Below are positions 51,132-60,343 of a stretch of 64,000 bases of DNA, one piece after another (within the stretch, counting starts at the first letter, position 1; each line of letters starts with the position of its first letter). This DNA is from Oceanospirillum sediminis (GTDB lineage Bacteria; Pseudomonadota; Gammaproteobacteria; Pseudomonadales; Halomonadaceae), in assembly GCF_014164585.1 (NCBI RefSeq), contig NZ_JACJFM010000013.1:1-64000 (forward strand). The letters are read 5' to 3'. The notes under the pieces are model-generated. The model was not told the origin of the DNA. It worked only from the letters and a program-made list of their open reading frames with translations, and ran no database searches. The position numbers were made by a program, and so were the translations under genes.

Positions 51132-52187
51132 ATGTTGTTGATTCGTCCCTGTCAAATGAGTGATCTTGATGATCTGATGGCGCTGTCCCGTGCTGTTGGT
51201 CGTGGCATGACCTCTATGCCAGCCGATGAAGCGGCATGGCTGAAAAAAATCACCGCCAGCGAGCGGGCCTTTTCAGAAGCAGGTGCAGAAGATGCAATGG
51301 GCACCTATTTTATGGTGCTGGAAGATCAGGCATCAGGCCGCGTGGTGGGTACGACAGCCATCTATACTGGTATTGGTCTGGATCGCCCATTTTATTCTTA
51401 TAAGATTTCAACCCTGGTCAGCAGTAGCAATGAACTATCAATGACCCGTCAGGCGCGCGTACTGAGTATGGTGAACGACTATACCGGGGCTTCTGAAGTG
51501 GGTTCGCTCTTTGTACTGCCAGAATTCCGCAAGCCCGGCATGGGACAATTTCTGTCCCGCGCACGTTTTCTGACCATGGCGGACTTCCCGACCCGTTTTG
51601 GCGATACCGTGATGGCTGAGCTGCGTGGATGGTTGAACGATCAGGACCAGTCCCCGTTATGGGAAAATCTGGGCCGTCAGTTCTTCGGTATCGATTTCCA
51701 GGAAGCGGTTAATACAGTGGCACTGAAAGGCACTCAGTTTATTTCCGATCTGATGCCGAAATACCCAATCTATATCGACCTGTTACCACAGGAAGCCCGT
51801 GACGTCATCGGCAAGCCCCATGATTCATCCGCTCCGGCGCTGCATATGCTGAAAAAAGAAGGTTTCCAGTTCGCCGGTTATGTGGATCTGTTCGATGGCG
51901 GACCATCGGTACAGTGTCCGGTCAGTGAAGTACATACCGTACGCGACAGCCATACTGCCGAAGCCTGTATCGGCTTTGATATCGGTGAGCAGGATGAGCT
52001 GTTTATGCTCAGTAACGGTGATATCAATAATTACCGGGTGATGCTGGCACCCGCCCGTCTGGCAGCGGATGGCTGCGTGATGATCAGCAAACAAACGGCA
52101 GAATCTCTGGCGCTGAACCATACCTCAGCCTCTGTGCGCTGTGTACCGTTTAAACGGACACAGGCAACCCAGGCTGTAGCAGCCTGA
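51132..52187 (+). CDS. third AstA-family succinyltransferase paralogue
   Basis: A 351-residue AstA-family protein: MLLIRPCQMSDLDDLMALS, FYSYKISTLVSSSNEL, NDYTGASEVGSLFVLPEFR, LSRARFLTMADFPTRF, YVDLFDGGPSVQCPV. It differs from both AruF and AruG in this window: VHAS becomes VSSS and TLF becomes SLF. It stands alone, divergent from an Lrp-type regulator, outside the ast operon. It may act on a different amino acid or amine. The ATG at 51132 fits the family start (MLxIRP); GGG lies eight bases upstream. Confidence 0.85.
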   Translation: MLLIRPCQMSDLDDLMALSRAVGRGMTSMPADEAAWLKKITASERAFSEAGAEDAMGTYFMVLEDQASGRVVGTTAIYTGIGLDRPFYSYKISTLVSSSNELSMTRQARVLSMVNDYTGASEVGSLFVLPEFRKPGMGQFLSRARFLTMADFPTRFGDTVMAELRGWLNDQDQSPLWENLGRQFFGIDFQEAVNTVALKGTQFISDLMPKYPIYIDLLPQEARDVIGKPHDSSAPALHMLKKEGFQFAGYVDLFDGGPSVQCPVSEVHTVRDSHTAEACIGFDIGEQDELFMLSNGDINNYRVMLAPARLAADGCVMISKQTAESLALNHTSASVRCVPFKRTQATQAVAA

Positions 52188-52631
52188 TTGTTTTCTGAGG
52201 AGCCGCCTCTCATCTCCCTGTTTTTAGTCTTAAATCTCGCTCTTACCCTGGCACACTCTTTTTTACGCTGAGTGGTTTAATGCATCAGTCTTTATCATAC
52301 AGGCTCACTGTAGGGGGAAACTCTCAGAAATAGCCTGCCCTTTTCAGTAGCGGACCACATATATTGAAAGTATGGTAAAAATTTTTATCTGCCTGTAGTC
52401 TGTTTGGCAGACAACCATAAGTCTTGTGCTCATTTTTGTTTAGCTGGCAGATCAGGTGTAGCTGGGTATTGAATCTAACCGAAGACACACAAAGCCCACC
52501 AAAAATAGACTATGCCAATCTATAAGACTTTAAATTAAATCTATCAAATAAAACAATAACTCCCTTTTAAATTAAAGGGTTACATAAGCCTTCACTTTCT
52601 TAAGTAAATTTAATAAATCTGGAATACTGAC
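52188..52631 (+). other. AT-rich intergenic region
   Basis: 444 bases without a gene; the last 180 are strongly AT-rich, with a small palindrome CCCTTT-TAAATT-AAAGGG near 52562-52579. Composition shifts here from the neighbouring ast-type genes. Confidence 0.45.
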
Positions 52632-53900
52632 GTGTTACTTGAAACGCTCAAACAGCACCTTTCTTCTGGCCAACTAACCAGTGCTTACACCCTGACCAGA
52701 CAGCTATTAGAACAAGAGCCAGAAAATGGAGCGGCCTGGGTTGCTTTATATAACATCTACTCTCAGCAAGAAAAAAACAAAGAAGCTCTTATAGCACTAG
52801 AACGGGCGGCTGATCTTTTACCAAGTGATATTGATGTACAATTAGCATATGCATCCAGGTTATTTCAGTCCGGTGACTTATCTCAGGCTGAAGCCCGGTG
52901 TCTGGCATTGATTAAAAAGAGATCTGAGCTATCCAGGCCTTATGTTCACTTAGGCAGGATTGCAGAACAAAGGGGACAAATCCATGCAGCTGAGCAATAT
53001 TACAGTAAAGCCTTAACTCTGGAGAGTGATGAGCTCTACTCTCGAGCTGGGTTAGGGCTATTGACTATGTATCAGGGGAAGCTACCAGAAGCGATTCATC
53101 ATTTCCGAGAAGTATTAAGTATTTTGCTGAAAGGTGAAACTTTTGTGAGGGATTCCCCTCCTGACAATGGCTTTAATCGAACAGAAATAGAAACATTAAT
53201 GTGGAAAACATTAGCTTCAATGTCCGCTAATGGGGTGCATGCATTTCTGACAGGAGGGGCTTTATTAGGTATGGAAAGAGAAGGGTGCTTATTACCATTT
53301 GACAGGGACTTAGATATTGCTGTACCTCATCAAGAAATACCTCAGGCAGCCCGTTTATTATTATCCAATGGCTGGGAAAAAGTAGTTCTCCCCATGCCTA
53401 TGTTGACGCCTTTACCATTCAAGCATAAAGCGACCGGTATCGTATTAGATATTTATGCAGTTGAAATAGAGGAAGGTACCGGAAACGTTATAAGTGGTAC
53501 CTGGATGAAGGGTATTCCCTGGGAGTGGCAAAGAGTAATAGTATTTCCCGGACCTCTTTCTCTGCATATTGAAGTTAGACCAGAAGGTAAAGTATGGACT
53601 CTCGATGACAAAGATAGCTGGTTAAGCGCGTTGTATGGTGATTGGAGAACACCTGATCCTTATTTTTCGACACCAGTTTGTGCTTATAATCAGCGTTCTT
53701 TCTCCTTGCTAGCACAGGTTTATGGTTACAATCGACTGACTGGTCTATGGAAAAATGGTTCTATTAAAAGAGCATTGCACATTGCGAAATATATGGCCGC
53801 TAATTTTGAGGATGATGTTTTGCTTAAAAGCGTACACTCACACTTACAACAAGTGATAGATTCTTCTGGCACTTCTGAAAAAGCAGCCAGCTCTGACTGA
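52632..53900 (+). CDS. TPR-LicD fusion protein
   Basis: A 422-residue protein. Residues ~1-160 are four or so tetratricopeptide repeats (AYTLTRQLLEQEPENGAAWVAL, ALIALERAADLLPSD, AEQYYSKALTLESDELY). Residues ~190-400 are a LicD/fukutin-type nucleotidyltransferase: FLTGGALLGMEREGCLLPFDRDLDIAV, with the paired metal-binding Asp residues near 222-228. LicD proteins add phosphocholine or similar groups to surface glycans. No glycan cluster lies nearby. Start is GTG with GGA eight bases upstream. The gene is more AT-rich than its neighbours, suggesting transfer. Confidence 0.82.
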   Translation: MLLETLKQHLSSGQLTSAYTLTRQLLEQEPENGAAWVALYNIYSQQEKNKEALIALERAADLLPSDIDVQLAYASRLFQSGDLSQAEARCLALIKKRSELSRPYVHLGRIAEQRGQIHAAEQYYSKALTLESDELYSRAGLGLLTMYQGKLPEAIHHFREVLSILLKGETFVRDSPPDNGFNRTEIETLMWKTLASMSANGVHAFLTGGALLGMEREGCLLPFDRDLDIAVPHQEIPQAARLLLSNGWEKVVLPMPMLTPLPFKHKATGIVLDIYAVEIEEGTGNVISGTWMKGIPWEWQRVIVFPGPLSLHIEVRPEGKVWTLDDKDSWLSALYGDWRTPDPYFSTPVCAYNQRSFSLLAQVYGYNRLTGLWKNGSIKRALHIAKYMAANFEDDVLLKSVHSHLQQVIDSSGTSEKAASSD

Positions 53901-53925
53901 CTATTTGTGAGTTGATTACCTGCTG

Positions 53926-53950
53926 TGTAGTGGTCAACTAATACCGGACA
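53926..53950. mobile_element. possible insertion-sequence end remnant
   Basis: TGTAGTGGTCAACTAATACC followed by GGACA resembles the terminal repeats I recall from IS3-family elements. No intact transposase or second end is visible. A decayed element is inferred. Confidence 0.35.
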
Positions 53951-53973
53951 GGAGCTTAAGAGTTTTCTATGGA

Positions 53974-54132
53974 TTAAGTGGTTAAAGAATAATCATATTC
54001 CACTTCGTATCCACATGGCTGACATTCAATACAGAGATAGGGCAATAAATCAATCATCTTATTGCCCATACCTCTTATAGGATCGCCAAAAATCCGTGCA
54101 ACTTCAGGCGATTGCTGAGAATAGCCCCGCTA
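53974..54132 (-). pseudogene. open frame remnant, not recognised
   Basis: A 52-codon open frame between an in-frame TAG and the stop TAA, with protein-like content (QQSPEVARIFGDPIRGMG, LLPYLCIECQPCGYEVE) including a Cys-x2-Cys-x2-Cys cluster. No start codon with a binding site stands at its beginning; an internal ATG would give 31 residues. Probably the tail of a decayed gene next to the IS-like end. Confidence 0.35.
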
Positions 54133-54142
54133 CAATCACAGA

Positions 54143-54739
54143 TCACTCCTGATAATCCAGACGATTATCCTGCTCCAGTAAAAAACTTCCGCTGAAGTTT
54201 TTATTCAATGTGTACTGATACTCTCCGGCATCCAGATCATATACAGTCAATGGAATCAGATGATCGAAAGGCACCAGATTTTCTGTACAGAGCGTCACAG
54301 CTTCGTCATACCATTCGTAATATACCGAGAGCTGGAAGAGATTGTTTTCCTGTTCAGAGATCACTTTACCAAACTGGCCACAGCCATTATTGAAGGTGCC
54401 TGTCAAACGCAGAAAGATCTGAACCGGGAATGAATCCACCTTTACCACTTCTACATTTTCAATCACATCAATCAGAGTGGATTGCCTTGCCTGGGTAAGC
54501 TGCCATTTACCCGCCTCAGTCTGAACCAGCTCAACATCCAGATAAGTGGCTGGATTATTATCAGAACCCACGGTCGGAATCGTCAGAGTATTGTTGCTGT
54601 ACACAGGATAATCGGCTGCCACACTGTTATTCGGATCAGGCAAACTGGTATTTTCTGCGTCAGATGCCATTACGCCAGTGCTGTAACTTCCTGCTGCAAT
54701 TAATGCCAGACATACCGCTTTAGCAAAATGTCGTTTCAT
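54143..54739 (-). CDS. secreted protein of unknown family, paralogue B
   Basis: A 198-residue exported protein with a signal peptide cleaved near MAS at ~26. It shares a long common pattern with the gene just upstream: SNxTLxIP, GxWQLxxAxxSxLxxVI, VDxFPVQ, FNNGCG, VPFDHLIPLTVYDLDAGEYQYTLN split, FSGSF. Two conserved Cys (in NGCG and LCTEN) may form a disulfide. I do not recognise the family. It starts four bases after its paralogue ends, so the pair is an operon and a tandem duplication. Confidence 0.8.
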   Translation of the reverse strand: MKRHFAKAVCLALIAAGSYSTGVMASDAENTSLPDPNNSVAADYPVYSNNTLTIPTVGSDNNPATYLDVELVQTEAGKWQLTQARQSTLIDVIENVEVVKVDSFPVQIFLRLTGTFNNGCGQFGKVISEQENNLFQLSVYYEWYDEAVTLCTENLVPFDHLIPLTVYDLDAGEYQYTLNKNFSGSFLLEQDNRLDYQE

Positions 54740-54743
54740 CGCT

Positions 54744-55433
54744 TTATTCTCCTTTTATTGTCTGATCATAAGACTGATTTTCCCTGGCAGAACATGTCGT
54801 ATCACCAGAAGTACAGACCTGAACACCTTCCGGGTATGACTCATACACTTCAGGCTCGAACACATTATCTTTATCCAGAGTAAAACTTCCGGAAAACGTG
54901 CCATTAACGCTGTATTGGTATTCTCCGGCCTGAAGCCCGTAGACAGGCAGAGGTACCACATGATTAAACGGCACCATCGCCATAGTGCAGGCGACCAGAG
55001 TGGCTTCATAAGGCTCGCTGTACACTGAAATATTAATACTATTACCGCTCACTTCAGTCACAACATCACCTACAGCTCCACATCCATTGGTAAAAGAGCC
55101 AATGATTTTCAGATAAGCCTGTACCGGAAAAGCATCGACCTGAATCAGATCTGCTCTATCAATCACATTCAGCAGATGACTCTCTGTGGCCCTCTTGAGT
55201 TGCCAGTCTCCTCTCTCTGTTTTTTCCAGTACTACATTCTGATAGGCCACCGGCTCATCAGCCTGACTGATACGCGGAATAATCAGAGTATCGTTACTGT
55301 AAAAAGGAGATTCTTCTAAAACGGTATAGCTGGTTGCAACGTTAACGACCGGGGCTTCGGCCAGGGCATTAGCCGTCATACCGAAAGACAGACAGGTTAT
55401 CCCGGCAGCCGATAACATCAGGTAAGGTTTCAT
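54744..55433 (-). CDS. secreted protein of unknown family, paralogue A
   Basis: A 229-residue exported protein with signal peptide ending ANALAEA. It carries the same core as its neighbour (SNDTLIIP, GDWQLKRATESHLLNVID, VDAFPVQAYL, FTNGCG, ACTMAMVPFNH, GLQAGEYQYS, GTFSGSFTLDKDN) plus a C-terminal tail with two more Cys (VCTSGDTTCS). The ATG at 55433 has GGAG eight bases upstream; the frame runs open to 55577 but without a binding site. Function unknown. Confidence 0.82.
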   Translation of the reverse strand: MKPYLMLSAAGITCLSFGMTANALAEAPVVNVATSYTVLEESPFYSNDTLIIPRISQADEPVAYQNVVLEKTERGDWQLKRATESHLLNVIDRADLIQVDAFPVQAYLKIIGSFTNGCGAVGDVVTEVSGNSINISVYSEPYEATLVACTMAMVPFNHVVPLPVYGLQAGEYQYSVNGTFSGSFTLDKDNVFEPEVYESYPEGVQVCTSGDTTCSARENQSYDQTIKGE

Positions 55434-55816
55434 ATGTGTACTCCATGTACAGAAATCGCCAGAAAGTTTGTTACACCTATTGAAGCGGGTCTTTACCTGA
55501 AGCTCAAACAAGAAAAATCTGATTAAAGGATCAATCGTGGAAGTCTGTCGGCAATGTATCGGAATGTTCCTGATCACTTTAAAAGGAGAGCGTTAGAAAA
55601 CAGAAGGTTGCCCTCCTGATTGCTCAGAAATCAAGCGATGTACGGAGAGTTATCACTTTGTTTCTGCTTTGTAGATAGCAGCGCACCCGGTCAGGTGCGC
55701 TGAAGCATATCCGGACTCACAGAGAACAATATGTCCGCTGACAGTCGTTATCGGAGAGCAAAACCAACGGTGACAGCTATGATGAGCAGAGACGCAGATT
55801 AAAAACAAACGTAGTC
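55434..55816. other. intergenic region
   Basis: 383 bases without a gene. A nine-base-pair hairpin CAGCGCACC-CGGTCA-GGTGCGCTG lies at 55679-55702, possibly ending the DUF1338 transcript, though no T tract follows it on the minus strand. Confidence 0.45.
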
Positions 55817-56614
55817 TTATGCGGCATTAGTGGATTCAAAAATCTTATCCGCATTCGCTTCAATAAAGCCCTGATAGACCACGCCTTCACTGTCCGGATG
55901 ACGCAGTGCAAACTCATAGAAACAGGTCGGGATTTCGTGACTCTGGCCGTCTGCAAAAGTAAACGGCATGCGATCTGCCATACTGGAACCCTGTTCCAGC
56001 AGAGATTCAGGTGTCCCCTTAACTTCACCACCCACCGTATTGACGGCGAAACCAGCATCTTTTACCCGCTGCAGCACTTCCTGGATACTGTTGGTGCTGG
56101 TCAGATGGTTAATACTGACGGTAAAGTGATTAACGCGAATACCAATCGCCAGCAGCCAGGCTCCATATTCACTTTCTTCCATAACGGTCTGGTAGTCTTC
56201 CCAGACCGGCGTGCTCCAATGGCGCCCGGACCAGAACACGCTGTGATCCACAGACTGCTCTTTCATTTCTGCCGTGTATTTACCGATAATAGCCTGCGCG
56301 GTATCGCTCAACTGATCGGTCAGCAGCTCAGAGATAAAAATCTTAGGTACGGTGTGATCCGGGTGAATAAAGCTTTTCGCACGCAGTTTTTTCGCTTTGA
56401 AGTCGTAGTCACCCTGCACTTCATAGCCCATATCCAGAATCAGAGGTATCAGGTTATCCAGCTGTAGCGGGGTATTTGCGAAGGTACGGAATGCCACATG
56501 ATCATTAATAACTTCACCGTCTGTTGCTGCAAATAACTGACGAATCTGTTCAGCCTGAGGCGTAATATCAATATAGTTCTGCCAGAGGCTGTCGAAAAAA
56601 GCATTCGGTGTCAT
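55817..56614 (-). CDS. DUF1338-family protein, probable metal-dependent dioxygenase
   Basis: A 265-residue DUF1338 protein of the vicinal-oxygen-chelate fold. Metal ligands visible: INDHVAFRTF, RVNHFTVSINHLT and CFYEFALRHP. The longer DUF1338 enzyme HglS converts 2-oxoadipate to 2-hydroxyglutarate in lysine breakdown; this short form may act on a related keto acid. A LysR gene follows upstream on the same strand, 162 bases away. Confidence 0.8.
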   Translation of the reverse strand: MTPNAFFDSLWQNYIDITPQAEQIRQLFAATDGEVINDHVAFRTFANTPLQLDNLIPLILDMGYEVQGDYDFKAKKLRAKSFIHPDHTVPKIFISELLTDQLSDTAQAIIGKYTAEMKEQSVDHSVFWSGRHWSTPVWEDYQTVMEESEYGAWLLAIGIRVNHFTVSINHLTSTNSIQEVLQRVKDAGFAVNTVGGEVKGTPESLLEQGSSMADRMPFTFADGQSHEIPTCFYEFALRHPDSEGVVYQGFIEANADKIFESTNAA

Positions 56615-56776
56615 ATCATTATCCTGTCACGGTCACAGGCTTACAGACCAGCCTGTTTATTATCAGCCGGTGCCTGGGGAAACAGACACCATCACATCAG
56701 TCAGAAGGGAGAAATTCCCGATATGACATTCAGTCTGGACTGATCTGAATCAAGCAGCAAACAATAAAACTTACCG

Positions 56777-57772
56777 TCATGACCAGGATAAACTTGCTCT
56801 GGCAGCTCTAGGATGATGATCAAGCCAGTCATGCATCCAGCTCAGAAAGCAATCCACAGCCGGATTATCTTCCGCCCCTTCTCTCAGTACCAGCCAGTAT
56901 CCGGGCATCAGAGCCGGATTCAGTTCGCTGATTGGTCGATCGCTCAGAGGTGCCACCAGCTGACCATTATCGATTGCCTGACGGGCATCCGGCACAGAGA
57001 TCAGGGCAACGCCCAATCCTCGAATAGCCGCTTCCACTAATCCGGCATGACTATCCAGAGGCAGAGTCTGGCGCTCCACCAGGGCATCCACCCCCAGAGT
57101 ATTGAGTAATTTTCGCCACAGCTCGACAGATAACGGCGTGCACAATAAACGATGCAGGGTCAGATCATTCTGCTGCCGCAGAGGAATCTGCTCTGGCAAA
57201 TCCGGTGCGCACACCAGTAGCTTGTCATCCGTCAGCAGCAACTGTTTATGGCTGAAAGGCCATTGTCCGAAGCCCCATTGCACCGCGATATCCAGTCGCT
57301 GAGCAGCAAAGTCGGGGAAGGGTACTGAGGTAGCAATATCAACATCCAGTTCAGGATGTGCCTGCTCAAACTCAGGCAAACGGGGTAACAGGCAATGTAC
57401 CGCAAACCAGGGCGAAGCGCTGATCCTCAAACGCGTTTTCTGCTGCTGCTCTTTAACTTCCCGAATACCCCGCTCGATCACTCCTATGCCACGCTGTACA
57501 TAATCCAGCAATTGCTCTCCGGCCGGACTCAGCTCGATACCTGAGGGATGACGAATAAACAGCTCCAGTTGTAGCTGCTGTTCAAGATTGCGAATCTGCA
57601 GGCTCACTGCCTGAGGCGTAATACACAAAGACTCAGCAGCCTGTTTAAAGCTGCCCATCCGGGCAGCCACTGCAAAAGTATGCAAACTGCGCAGTGGCGG
57701 TGTCCGGATTGCCCCTCTGGAAGGAGATTGCTCCGAGGTCGTTTTCAAATCAAAGGACGGGGGTAAAGTCAT
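56777..57772 (-). CDS. LysR-family transcriptional regulator
   Basis: A 331-residue regulator with a winged helix-turn-helix (PPLRSLHTFAVAARMGSFKQAAESLCITPQAVSLQIRNLE over ~25-65) and a LysR substrate-binding domain resembling GcvA-type members. A ~24-residue N-terminal extension precedes the usual start. Lies upstream of the DUF1338 gene in the same direction and may control it. Confidence 0.92.
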   Translation of the reverse strand: MTLPPSFDLKTTSEQSPSRGAIRTPPLRSLHTFAVAARMGSFKQAAESLCITPQAVSLQIRNLEQQLQLELFIRHPSGIELSPAGEQLLDYVQRGIGVIERGIREVKEQQQKTRLRISASPWFAVHCLLPRLPEFEQAHPELDVDIATSVPFPDFAAQRLDIAVQWGFGQWPFSHKQLLLTDDKLLVCAPDLPEQIPLRQQNDLTLHRLLCTPLSVELWRKLLNTLGVDALVERQTLPLDSHAGLVEAAIRGLGVALISVPDARQAIDNGQLVAPLSDRPISELNPALMPGYWLVLREGAEDNPAVDCFLSWMHDWLDHHPRAARASLSWS

Positions 57773-58103
57773 AAGTTAAATCATCAGAATGAAAAGCGGC
57801 TATTTACAGAATAACAGAGGGCTGACACAGCAAAAAAGCATCATAACGCCAGCAATCATCCGCACCAATGGTTTTTACCGGCCTGTTCGCCGTCATATCA
57901 GACCATCATGCCAGCCAGCTAATCCGAAGCGGAACCGGTAAAAGCACAGAAAATATCAGTGGATTATTTATAAGATGTGTTCCGGCTCTGGGTCATCACG
58001 CTTGCATCCGTTAGAATACCTGCTGTTTTTTACCCAGAATAATATCCGGATAGCCTGTCGGGGCTATTCTACAAGGCGCTGAGTATTCAGACAGGACCAC
58101 ACT
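57773..58103. other. intergenic region between divergent genes
   Basis: 331 bases between the LysR gene and the RmlD-like gene. No gene or convincing regulatory element identified. Confidence 0.4.
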
Positions 58104-59042
58104 ATGCACATTTTTTTCATTGAGGGAGATTCTCCACTGGCACAGGGAGTACAGGAACACGCCCGGACAATCCGGGGTATCCAGTGCACGCTGTATGATG
58201 GAGACCCGGAAGATCTGGCTGAGCTTCAGCGACAGTTAAAAGACCTCTCCGTTGACTTTGTGCTGAATACCTATGAATTTTCAGATTTTCGCAGGGCAGA
58301 ACAGCAGCCGGACAAGGCCTGGCAGATTAATGCCATCTATCCGGATCACCTGGCTCATATCTGTCTTGAAATCGGTGCCGCCCTCTTCCATATATCCAGC
58401 GATGAGGTGATCGGCGAAACCCGAGGCATTGCCTTTAGCACAACCGATACAGTGCATCCTCTGAATCCTTATGGTGAAAGCAAGTGGCAGGGTGAAGAAG
58501 CCATTCGCCAGTGTCTGAAACGTCGCCTGATTCTTCGTCTGGGGGATCTGTTTGACAGCACAGAACATCACTGGCTGGATCAGCTGATTCAACAGTCTGC
58601 TACCCCCAGTGGCGTACAGGATGCCAGCGACATTATCTTATCTCCAACAGCCATCAGCGATGCATCCCGTGTCATTATCGCTATGCTTCAACAGATGGAC
58701 TGTGGTGCTGAATGCTGGGGAACCTACCAGTACGCCGGTGTAGAAGCGATTAGCCGTTCCGATTTTGCCGAACTGGCTCTGGAACTGGCGGAAGATTCTG
58801 GCCTGGTACAGGGTATGCCGGAAGTACGCGGTGTTTCGGCTGCAGCACTGGGACTTAATGGCAAGCTGGCACTGCATAAAGAGATGAATTGCCAGAAAAT
58901 TATGGATAACTTTGGTATTAAACAACGGAGCTGGCGCCCGGCTCTGGTGGAATATCTGGAATATATTGCCGATCAAAAGAACGCGGCCCGAGCAGAAGCG
59001 CAAGCTGCCGGGTCAGATCATTCCGAGGAAAGTAAGTCATGA
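58104..59042 (+). CDS. RmlD-like NAD(P)-binding protein
   Basis: A 312-residue extended short-chain dehydrogenase of the RmlD/sugar-nucleotide-binding group. The Rossmann glycine motif is degenerate (IEGDSPLAQGV), the Ser region reads HISSDEVIGE, and the Tyr-Lys pair is kept in NPYGESKWQGEEAI. The charged C-terminal tail (ARAEAQAAGSDHSEE) is unusual. No dTDP-rhamnose genes are nearby. The last four bases overlap the plsC start (ATGA), tying it to phospholipid synthesis by position only. Confidence 0.8.
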   Translation: MHIFFIEGDSPLAQGVQEHARTIRGIQCTLYDGDPEDLAELQRQLKDLSVDFVLNTYEFSDFRRAEQQPDKAWQINAIYPDHLAHICLEIGAALFHISSDEVIGETRGIAFSTTDTVHPLNPYGESKWQGEEAIRQCLKRRLILRLGDLFDSTEHHWLDQLIQQSATPSGVQDASDIILSPTAISDASRVIIAMLQQMDCGAECWGTYQYAGVEAISRSDFAELALELAEDSGLVQGMPEVRGVSAAALGLNGKLALHKEMNCQKIMDNFGIKQRSWRPALVEYLEYIADQKNAARAEAQAAGSDHSEESKS

Positions 59043-59833
59043 TTACAGCGGTACGTGCGCTGATTTTTTATTTGGGATATATCCTGGCGATGGTCGTCGT
59101 ATCATGTGTATTGACACCTATCGCGCTGCTACTACCAGCCGGTCCTCGCAGCTGGCTGATTCTGCGTTATAACTGGTTCACCCTGTTCTGGCTGAAAGTA
59201 ACCTGTGGTATCCGCTACGATATCCAGGGCATTGAACACATTCCGACCGATCGCAATGTAGTTATTCTCAGTAACCATCAGTCAGAATGGGAGACCATTT
59301 ATCTGCAACTGGTCACCCGTCCAATGAGTACGGTTCTGAAGCAGGAGCTGCTTAAAATTCCATTTTTTGGCTGGGGCCTGAAAGCGCTGAACCCAATTCC
59401 TCTGGATCGCAGCAAACCTGCAGCAGCGATGAAGCAGGTACTGAAAGAAGGCCAGAAACGTCTGACAGATGGCTATTCGGTCCTGATATTCCCGGAAGGA
59501 ACCCGAACAGAACCCGGTACCCGTGGCAACCATAAAAAAGGTGGTGCCATGTTAGCCACTAAAAAAGGCACCGCGATTCTGCCGGTGGCGCACAACGCCG
59601 GTGAACACTGGACCTCCAGTGCTCTGGTCAAAAAACCGGGGACGATTCGGGTGCGTTTTGGCAATCTGATCGAAACAGAAGGCCGCAATGTGAACGATGT
59701 GCATGCAGAAGTCACAGAGTGGCTGGAAACACAGGTTGATCAGCTATCTTCTCTGCCGCCAGTCAGAACAGCAACAGAGACAACTGAATCTTCGTCTGAC
59801 GACACGGCTGAAAATAAACACGCTCAGCCCTGA
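59039..59833 (+). CDS. plsC: 1-acyl-sn-glycerol-3-phosphate acyltransferase
   Basis: A 264-residue PlsC-type acyltransferase making phosphatidic acid. An N-terminal membrane segment (~5-35) precedes the active motif NHQSEWETIYL (His-x4-Glu where many have Asp), substrate-binding PIDRSK-like NPIPLDRSKPAA, FPEGTRTEPG, and the hydrophobic motif IL-PVAHN. The C-terminal ~25 residues are Thr/Ser/Asp-rich and probably disordered. Coupled to the RmlD-like gene by a 4-base overlap. Confidence 0.9.
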   Translation: MITAVRALIFYLGYILAMVVVSCVLTPIALLLPAGPRSWLILRYNWFTLFWLKVTCGIRYDIQGIEHIPTDRNVVILSNHQSEWETIYLQLVTRPMSTVLKQELLKIPFFGWGLKALNPIPLDRSKPAAAMKQVLKEGQKRLTDGYSVLIFPEGTRTEPGTRGNHKKGGAMLATKKGTAILPVAHNAGEHWTSSALVKKPGTIRVRFGNLIETEGRNVNDVHAEVTEWLETQVDQLSSLPPVRTATETTESSSDDTAENKHAQP

Positions 59834-59862
59834 TCATTCATCTGCATCTCAGAATGTCTTAA

Positions 59863-59897
59863 TGGCCTGGCTGGTTTATTCCGGTCAGGCCTTTTTT
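59863..59897 (+). terminator. terminator of plsC
   Basis: GGCCTGGCTGG, TTTATT, CCGGTCAGGCC followed by TTTTTT; one mismatched pair in an eleven-base stem. Confidence 0.88.
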
Positions 59898-60055
59898 ATA
59901 CCTGCAGCCACTAAAAGACAAATAATGTCGCAAAAAGAAGTTTAAAAAACAAATATACCCTGCAGCAGCCCTTAATAAACAAGGTGTAATACCCGGTAAT
60001 ACGATCCGGGAAAACTTCTCGCTATATTTTGTCTATGTCATCTGGAGCAGCTTAA

Positions 60056-60343
60056 ATGAGCGCAGCACTGAACACTGGATTTATGGTTATGTCATCAGAA
60101 TACAGTAACAACACAGTATGTCTTCTTAGCTATGCCGGTCAGAATTACAGAGTTGAACAAACGCTGTATGAAACCAGTGAGTTCTGTGTTTACGAAATGT
60201 ATGAAGAGATCGAGCTGAACGGCCAGAACGAAAAGTATCTGGCTGTTACTCGTCATGATCAGCTGTTCAGTATTGATGTGCTCGCCGGTCCGAAAGAGCT
60301 GCTCACCCGGCATCATGGTCCGGCCATTGTGGCCTGGATCTGA
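60056..60343 (+). CDS. small protein of unknown function
   Basis: A 95-residue acidic protein without signal peptide or membrane span; rich in Tyr, Glu and Val with a beta-like pattern (YRVQTLY-type segment NYRVEQTLYETSEFCVYEMYEE). Not recognised. TCTGGAG lies ten bases before the ATG. Flanked by terminator and bactofilin promoter, so a separate unit. Confidence 0.65.
   Translation: MSAALNTGFMVMSSEYSNNTVCLLSYAGQNYRVEQTLYETSEFCVYEMYEEIELNGQNEKYLAVTRHDQLFSIDVLAGPKELLTRHHGPAIVAWI

Noticed and set aside
59278-59300. PlsC with His-x4-Glu read as loss of catalysis
   Set aside because: The Glu variant occurs in functional-looking family members as far as I recall, and the other motifs are intact.
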